Below are positions 60,096-64,000 of a stretch of DNA of 64,000 nucleotides, in pieces. The notes beneath the pieces are model-generated. The model was not told the DNA's origin. It did no database searches and saw nothing but the letters and a program-made list of their open reading frames with translations. The DNA comes from Coleofasciculus sp937127375. Lineage in GTDB: Bacteria > Cyanobacteriota > Cyanobacteriia > Cyanobacteriales > Coleofasciculaceae. Numbering within the stretch: the first letter of the stretch is position 1; the number at the start of each line of letters is the position of its first letter. Location: the NCBI GenBank assembly GCA_040218875.1, contig JAVJQP010000008.1; one strand, 5' to 3'. The position numbers were made by a program, and so were the translations under genes.

Positions 60096-60148
60096 AATCG
60101 AGTATAACATAGTAGTAAAATAGCTTAATTAACGCTGATTAAATTTTC

Positions 60149-60427
60149 ATGCAGTTTGAATGGGACGAAGCCAAGAATATCGAAAACATTCGTAAACATC
60201 AAATTGACTTCGCAGACGTTCCTGCAATTTTTGAAAGTCCAATGCTGATTGAGCTAGATGACCGTTTTGATTATGGGGAGGATCGGTGGTTCGGTATCGG
60301 TTTTCTCGGTAACGGTGTAGCAGTTGTAGTCTGGACAGAACGACAGGGTGATGTAATCCGGATTATCTCAGCACGAAAGGCAAATCGATATGAGCGAAAA
60401 CGATTTGAACAATACCTCACGTACTAA
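60149..60427 (+). CDS. brnT: BrnT-family toxin
   Basis: The 92-residue protein begins MQFEWDEAKNIENIRKHQIDFADVPAIFESP, the classical BrnT opening (F-x-W-D-x-x-K-x-x-x-N-x-x-K-H). Next come DDRFDYGEDRWFGIGFLGNGVAVVVWTERQGDVIRIISARKANRYERKRFE, with the expected Arg and Lys/Arg residues. BrnT is a RelE-fold ribonuclease that inhibits translation. Full length. It overlaps the antitoxin gene by 38 bases, an unusually long overlap. Confidence 0.9.
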   Translation: MQFEWDEAKNIENIRKHQIDFADVPAIFESPMLIELDDRFDYGEDRWFGIGFLGNGVAVVVWTERQGDVIRIISARKANRYERKRFEQYLTY

Positions 60428-60662
60428 TTGGGACGCACTCGAATCAATGTCTGATGAAGATATTGATTATTCTGATATCCCACCGTTAACCGATGAATTC
60501 TTTGAGGGCGCGACACTGCGAATTCCAGCAGATAAAGCACGCCATCTGATTCAGATCGATCCAGATGTAATAGCTTGGTTCAAAGCCCAAGATATAGAAT
60601 ACAAGAGACTCATTAATACTGTTCTACGTCGCTACATTGAAAGCAATGGCGACAAGCACTGA
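60390..60662 (+). CDS. brnA: BrnA-family antitoxin
   Basis: The 90-residue protein begins MSENDLNNTSRTNWDALESMSDEDIDYSDIPPLTDEFFEGATLRIP. The D-x-P-x-L-x-D-E-F motif neutralises BrnT, and the C-terminal ribbon-helix-helix (QIDPDVIAWFKAQDIEYKRLINTVLRRYIES) dimerises and binds DNA. The start overlaps the brnT 3' end by 38 bases. Ordinary length and order (toxin first) for BrnTA. Confidence 0.9.
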   Translation: MSENDLNNTSRTNWDALESMSDEDIDYSDIPPLTDEFFEGATLRIPADKARHLIQIDPDVIAWFKAQDIEYKRLINTVLRRYIESNGDKH

Positions 60663-60672
60663 ACCTAACCGA

Positions 60673-60725
60673 TTGGTATACCGGACACAAGCAAGTGCGA
60701 TCGCGTCTCACATGCTGGAGTTACC
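60673..60725 (+). repeat. Right copy of ~50-base repeat around the TA cluster
   Basis: Near-identical to 58889-58940: 'tataccggacacaagcaag', the HIP1-type block, 'catgctgga'. It lies immediately after the brnA stop, so recombination between the two copies would remove TumEA-like, the small antitoxin and BrnTA together. Confidence 0.75.
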
Positions 60726-60790
60726 CAATCGCACCGTAGACGGTCTGCCAAGCTATTATGGTGGTGACTAGCTATTTATTTATGTCACCT

Positions 60791-61027
60791 ATGTCTATCT
60801 CTCAGCCTTTAGCTATTCCACCTGGGTTCGAGCAGTTAAGCAAGGAGCAGCAAATTGATTACGTTCAGCAACTTTGGGATTTAATAATTGCTGTACCTGA
60901 GCAGATACCTGTTCCTGAATGGCATCTTGAAATTGTACGCGATCGCCTTTCCTCGCACGATACTGCACAGACGAATACATGGAATGAGGTAAAACAACGA
61001 CTAATGAGCAAGTATCGTGAACGCTAA
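60791..61027 (+). CDS. Addiction-module antitoxin-like protein
   Basis: About 78 residues from MSISQPLAIPPGFEQLSKEQQIDYVQQLWDLI; starts at 60758 or 60782 are also possible. This LSKEQQIDYVQQLWD...I pattern followed by PVPEWHLEIVRDRLSSHDT is typical of small antitoxins of the addiction-module family that pair with ParE/RelE toxins. It overlaps the following toxin gene by 11 bases, indicating coupling. Confidence 0.75.
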   Translation: MSISQPLAIPPGFEQLSKEQQIDYVQQLWDLIIAVPEQIPVPEWHLEIVRDRLSSHDTAQTNTWNEVKQRLMSKYRER

Positions 61028-61322
61028 ATTTCCTATTGTGCTTGACGTTAGGGCTGAGGAGGACATTGATGCAGCAGCCCAGTGGTATGCCCAACAAAGC
61101 TCAGAGCTTGCCATAAAATTTTTAGAAGCTATTGATGTTGCATTTGATTTCATTGCTCAATTTCCCCAAGCATCTCAGGAAATTGATTTAGGAATTCGCA
61201 GAACACTAACGAAAAAGTTTCCGTTCTTTATCTACTACACAGTTGATGATGAGTGTGTAACCGTTTTTGCCGTCTTGCACATTCGTCGTAGTCCTTATAG
61301 TTGGCAGCAAAGACTTGAGTAG
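61017..61322 (+). CDS. ParE/RelE-superfamily toxin
   Basis: The 101-residue protein starts at GTG, overlapping the antitoxin stop. VLDVRAEEDIDAAAQWYAQQSSELAIKFLEAIDVAFDFIAQFPQ is the helical hairpin and IRRTLTKKFPFFIYYTVDDECVTVFAVLHIRRSP the sheet of the RelE/ParE fold. Conserved Arg, Lys and Tyr of the sheet are present. It may target gyrase (ParE) or mRNA (RelE); sequence alone does not decide. Full length, apparently functional. Confidence 0.85.
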   Translation: MNAKFPIVLDVRAEEDIDAAAQWYAQQSSELAIKFLEAIDVAFDFIAQFPQASQEIDLGIRRTLTKKFPFFIYYTVDDECVTVFAVLHIRRSPYSWQQRLE

Positions 61323-61467
61323 CATCAGTGCGATCGCGCTTCAATGGGAAAGGACATGTTCAGCGGACTAGTATGAGCGCCCATACCCTAGCTCGAATTA
61401 ACACAACAAAACCCAATATCCAAGCGAAAGGGGCGCGACAAAAGTCACACCCCCTCACCTAACTAAC

Positions 61468-63117
61468 TCAACCCAAACAAGCCGCCAAATCCTCATCCGG
61501 TGTTGTAATCGCCTTCAACTGATATTTCTCCGATAAAAATTTGAAAACATTCGGAGAAATAAACGCGGGTAACGTGGGACCCAAACGAATATCCTTAATT
61601 CCCAAATACAACAACGTCAACAACACAGCAACCGCCTTCTGTTCATACCAAGACAGAATCATTGACAAAGGCAATTGATTCACATCCATATCAAACGCCT
61701 TCGCTAATCCCAACGCAATTTGAATCGCCGAATACGCATCATTACATTGTCCCACATCCATCAACCGAGGCAAAGAACCAATTTCTCCCAATTGTTGATC
61801 AAAGAAACGGAACTTACCACAAGCTAAAGTTAGAACGATACAATCTTCCGGTACTTTTTCCACAAATTCAGTGTAGTAATTGCGCTCTGGTTTCGCGCCA
61901 TCACAGCCGCCAACTAAGAAGAAGTGACGAATCTTGCCTTGTTTAACCCCATCAATCACTTGATCCGCAACATTTAACACCGCATTCCGAGCAAATCCTG
62001 TCATTACCTGACGCGGGGGTTGCTCTTCCACAAACCCAGGCATATCTAAGGATTGTTGAATCGCGGGGCTAAAGTTGGGGATGTTACCCTCCTCCGCCGG
62101 AATATAGTTAATGCCGGCAAACCCAACAGGACCAATGGTAAATAGTTTCTCATCATAGGTTTCATGAGGCGGCATCAAACAATTGGTAGTGACAATAATC
62201 GCCCCCGGAAACTTAGCAAATTCTTTGGTTTGATTCTGCCAAGCTGTACCATAATGCCCGTACAGATGGGGATAGTTCTGTTTGAGTAAAGGATAACCGT
62301 GAGCGGGTAAAAGTTCACCGTGGGTGTAAACGGTAATCCCTTTATCAGCCGTCTGTTTCAGGATTGCTTCCAGTTGTCTGATATCATGTCCAGAGACAAG
62401 GATAGCTTTGCCTTTTCGGGGATTCAGGGGAACGGGTGTCGGTGTGGGATGTCCATAGGTATTGGTATGTCCCGCATCCAATAATTCCATCGCCCGCAGG
62501 TTCATTTCTCCCACCTTTAAGGCTAAATTCACCCAATCATCCAACGTGAAATCTTGATGATTTAGGGCATCTAAGGCTTCTTGAATGAAGTGATACACCT
62601 GCTCATCTTCTTGTCCCAATTCTTGGGCATGAAAGGTGTAGGAAGCAGCACCCTTAATCCCATAGAGAACCGTGAGTTTCAGGGAGAAGATATCAACATC
62701 CCGCGCCGATTCACTAATGAAGCCTAATGCCAAATCTTGACCCTGTTCGACTAAACTCTCATTAAAGTCAGGATGATACCCAGACACTCTTGTCCATTTG
62801 ACGGGTTCTGGGCTAACTTCTTTGACTTTAGCTTTTAAATTATCTCGCTTCTCGATACAGTCACGGACATACTTGGTAAAGCGTTTCCGGTCAAAATTGA
62901 CATTCGTCATTGTGGCGAATAACGATTCGCAGGTGAATACATCTTCATCGTGAGTAGAAATGCCTAATTGACGAGCTTTAATCACCACTGGCGCAAGTCC
63001 GCGCAAGCAGTAGACTAATAAATCTTGAACGGCGTTGAGTTGAGGGCTTTTGCCACATGCGCCCCACTGATGACAGCCATTACCACTGGCAGTTTGTTCG
63101 CACTGTTCGCAAAACAT
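61468..63117 (-). CDS. hcp: Hybrid cluster protein (hydroxylamine reductase)
   Basis: The 549-residue protein starts MFCEQCEQTASGNGCHQWGACGK: Cys 3, 6, 15 and 21 bind the N-terminal 4Fe-4S cluster. The hybrid Fe-S-O cluster ligands are expected in the later blocks: LVSGHDIRQLE, TTNCLMPP, GGCDGAKPERNYYTEF, LTLACGKFRFF and VGQCNDAYSAI. Full family length. Hcp reduces nitric oxide or hydroxylamine and protects from nitrosative stress in low oxygen. No hcr reductase gene is adjacent. Regulatory sites upstream not recognised. Confidence 0.95.
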   Translation of the reverse strand: MFCEQCEQTASGNGCHQWGACGKSPQLNAVQDLLVYCLRGLAPVVIKARQLGISTHDEDVFTCESLFATMTNVNFDRKRFTKYVRDCIEKRDNLKAKVKEVSPEPVKWTRVSGYHPDFNESLVEQGQDLALGFISESARDVDIFSLKLTVLYGIKGAASYTFHAQELGQEDEQVYHFIQEALDALNHQDFTLDDWVNLALKVGEMNLRAMELLDAGHTNTYGHPTPTPVPLNPRKGKAILVSGHDIRQLEAILKQTADKGITVYTHGELLPAHGYPLLKQNYPHLYGHYGTAWQNQTKEFAKFPGAIIVTTNCLMPPHETYDEKLFTIGPVGFAGINYIPAEEGNIPNFSPAIQQSLDMPGFVEEQPPRQVMTGFARNAVLNVADQVIDGVKQGKIRHFFLVGGCDGAKPERNYYTEFVEKVPEDCIVLTLACGKFRFFDQQLGEIGSLPRLMDVGQCNDAYSAIQIALGLAKAFDMDVNQLPLSMILSWYEQKAVAVLLTLLYLGIKDIRLGPTLPAFISPNVFKFLSEKYQLKAITTPDEDLAACLG

Positions 63118-63331
63118 GAGTTACTTTTTCCTATATTCAGTTTCTCTATCCCTACTCTAGGAAATTTTTGGCAGATAACGCTTTGACTTAAGTCAATTTT
63201 TGTAATCTCCGGCAGTTTGTAAAGAAGTTTTACAGTTTTATGCCAGTTTTTTGGGCGCAAGGATGATGCCCCTAAAAATACAAGGTTAATGGTTCAAATC
63301 TACCTCTATCTTTAGGTAGAGATTCAAGTTT

Positions 63332-63454
63332 TCAACTGTTTAGCCAAGGTTTAATATCTCTCCAGCGTCTAGCGTCAATGTGATGCTGTTTGAGTAATCG
63401 GTTGAAGTCTTCGGTATCCGTTGTGGCAATAATATAGCAGTACCAAGACAGGTG
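63332..63454 (-). pseudogene. Short protein-like relic
   Basis: The minus strand reads YIIATTDTEDFNRLLKQHHIDARRWRDIKPWLNS before TGA at 63332-63334; a TAA lies just upstream of the frame. Protein-like but only about 40 codons. Family unknown. Confidence 0.25.
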
Positions 63455-63891
63455 AAGTTATATTCGAGTAGATTTCGTAACTATTAATTCCTCTACTGAC
63501 CAAGGTGAATTCGCGATAAAATGGTGCAATGATTGTGCTGAAATTATCCCCACTGTTTTCGCTATTTCCGGCAATGATTTTCTTTTTATAGATGAAATTA
63601 TTCCCAGATGTAAATATTTAAAACATTCATAACTTCTTACTTCTTTAAATCAGGGGGTTTTCATTTTCAAAAAATATACCAAAATAAAAGCAAAATTTTT
63701 GCTGATCAAAACCGTTTTTTTGCGAGTTTTAATTCTCTCTATTCAAAAATATTGTTAAGCCCAACTCTTTGCTTAATTTATGGCTGCAAAAAAGCTGAAT
63801 TTCTTGCCGATTCGTCATTTTTAGGTTTGGCTTGTCTTTTTTTTTGAGTTTTCTTTTTTATTGAAATTAGTTGCCTTGAATCTATCAATCG

Positions 63892-64000
63892 TTAAATTAG
63901 CAACATTTTTTGCCAATGTTTTCCTAACCACGCCTGTCCTTGACTAATTGACAAAAAACCACAAGTTCGATAAAGATTCATAATTAAAGTTGTCAATAAA
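63892..64000 (-). CDS. Possible transposase C-terminal end (runs off window)
   Basis: The minus strand is open from the window edge: LLTTLIMNLYRTCGFLSIS, then QGQAWLGKHWQKMLLI and TAA at 63892-63894. The pattern resembles the tail of DDE transposases I know from cyanobacteria (LIMNLYR-x-x-G-F-x-S), but too little is visible for a firm call. It could equally be the end of another gene. Confidence 0.3.
   Translation of the reverse strand, partial: LLTTLIMNLYRTCGFLSISQGQAWLGKHWQKMLLI

Larger units (their letters stand above)
63118..64000. other. AT-rich end of window with relics
   Basis: No intact gene. 63118-63300 presumably carries the hcp promoter. At 63332-63454 and from 63892 there are short minus-strand frames that look like gene ends (listed separately). 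From about 63600 the composition turns very AT-rich, with long A and T runs. Confidence 0.5.

Noticed and set aside
63280..63330. 'ggttcaaatctacct' considered as a tRNA T-arm
   Set aside because: No acceptor or anticodon arm can be drawn around it; the nearby 'tacctctatctttaggta' is a simple palindrome.

Overview
The window reads as chromosome from a filamentous cyanobacterium. The octamer GCGATCGC (HIP1) is everywhere, there is an allophycocyanin-B gene (apcD), a ycf46/ycf35 pair, a GUN4-domain protein, a glucosylglycerol (marine compatible solute) synthase, and many heptamer and palindromic repeats. The gene content resembles the Coleofasciculus/Microcoleus type; that placement is an inference from recollection, not from a search.

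Region 1 (1-10.9 kb) is an eroding accessory island. It holds three long copies and one scrap of a DUF4351-type PD-(D/E)XK-like gene (only the first is intact), a DUF4365 nuclease-like gene coupled to an unknown partner, decayed vapBC copies, a truncated PIN gene and broken HNH-nuclease genes. Between them lies a mosaic of dispersed repeats, including eleven 58-base hairpin elements all on the same strand. A ~95-base direct repeat derived from the 3' end of an HNH gene lies at both ends of the island (91-185 and 10725-10819).

Region 2 (11-29.3 kb) is mostly core cyanobacterial genome: an AAA/PD-(D/E)XK protein, a TPR-like protein, apcD, rlmD, an anti-sigma kinase, asnS, then a repeat-rich stretch with GIY-YIG and DUF4058 genes, followed by ybeY, dgkA, trpG/pabA and a Tat-exported MBL-fold protein lacking the usual metal ligands. 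Region 3 (29.3-32.7 kb) has a Fic gene destroyed by three different repeat insertions, a secreted SGNH lipase with a PEP-CTERM tail, and a 0.9 kb gap with a duplicated ~105-base element.

Region 4 (32.7-49.2 kb) has a 1478-residue hybrid histidine kinase with a duplicated REC-HPT module, a GUN4-like gene, the RHH-ycf46-ycf35 operon, a NarL-type regulator, and a ggpS-glpD-gpsA cluster linking glucosylglycerol synthesis with glycerol-3-phosphate supply and removal.

Region 5 (49.9-55.7 kb, minus strand) is the most interesting part: an ammonium-transporter domain fused to PAS and a SpoIIE-type PP2C phosphatase, followed by a CHASE-PP2C phosphatase, a Slr1658-like ATPase and a Slr1659-like STAS protein. 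Together they look like a complete partner-switching cascade with an ammonium channel as sensor.

Region 6 (55.9-64 kb) is accessory again: a Uma2 remnant, an RNA ligase, a zinc-ribbon membrane protein, a run of toxin-antitoxin genes (TumE/TumA-like, an antitoxin-like protein, BrnT/BrnA, ParE-type) partly bracketed by a ~50-base direct repeat, then hcp (hybrid cluster protein) and an AT-rich end with small relics. No rRNA, tRNA or CRISPR array was found.
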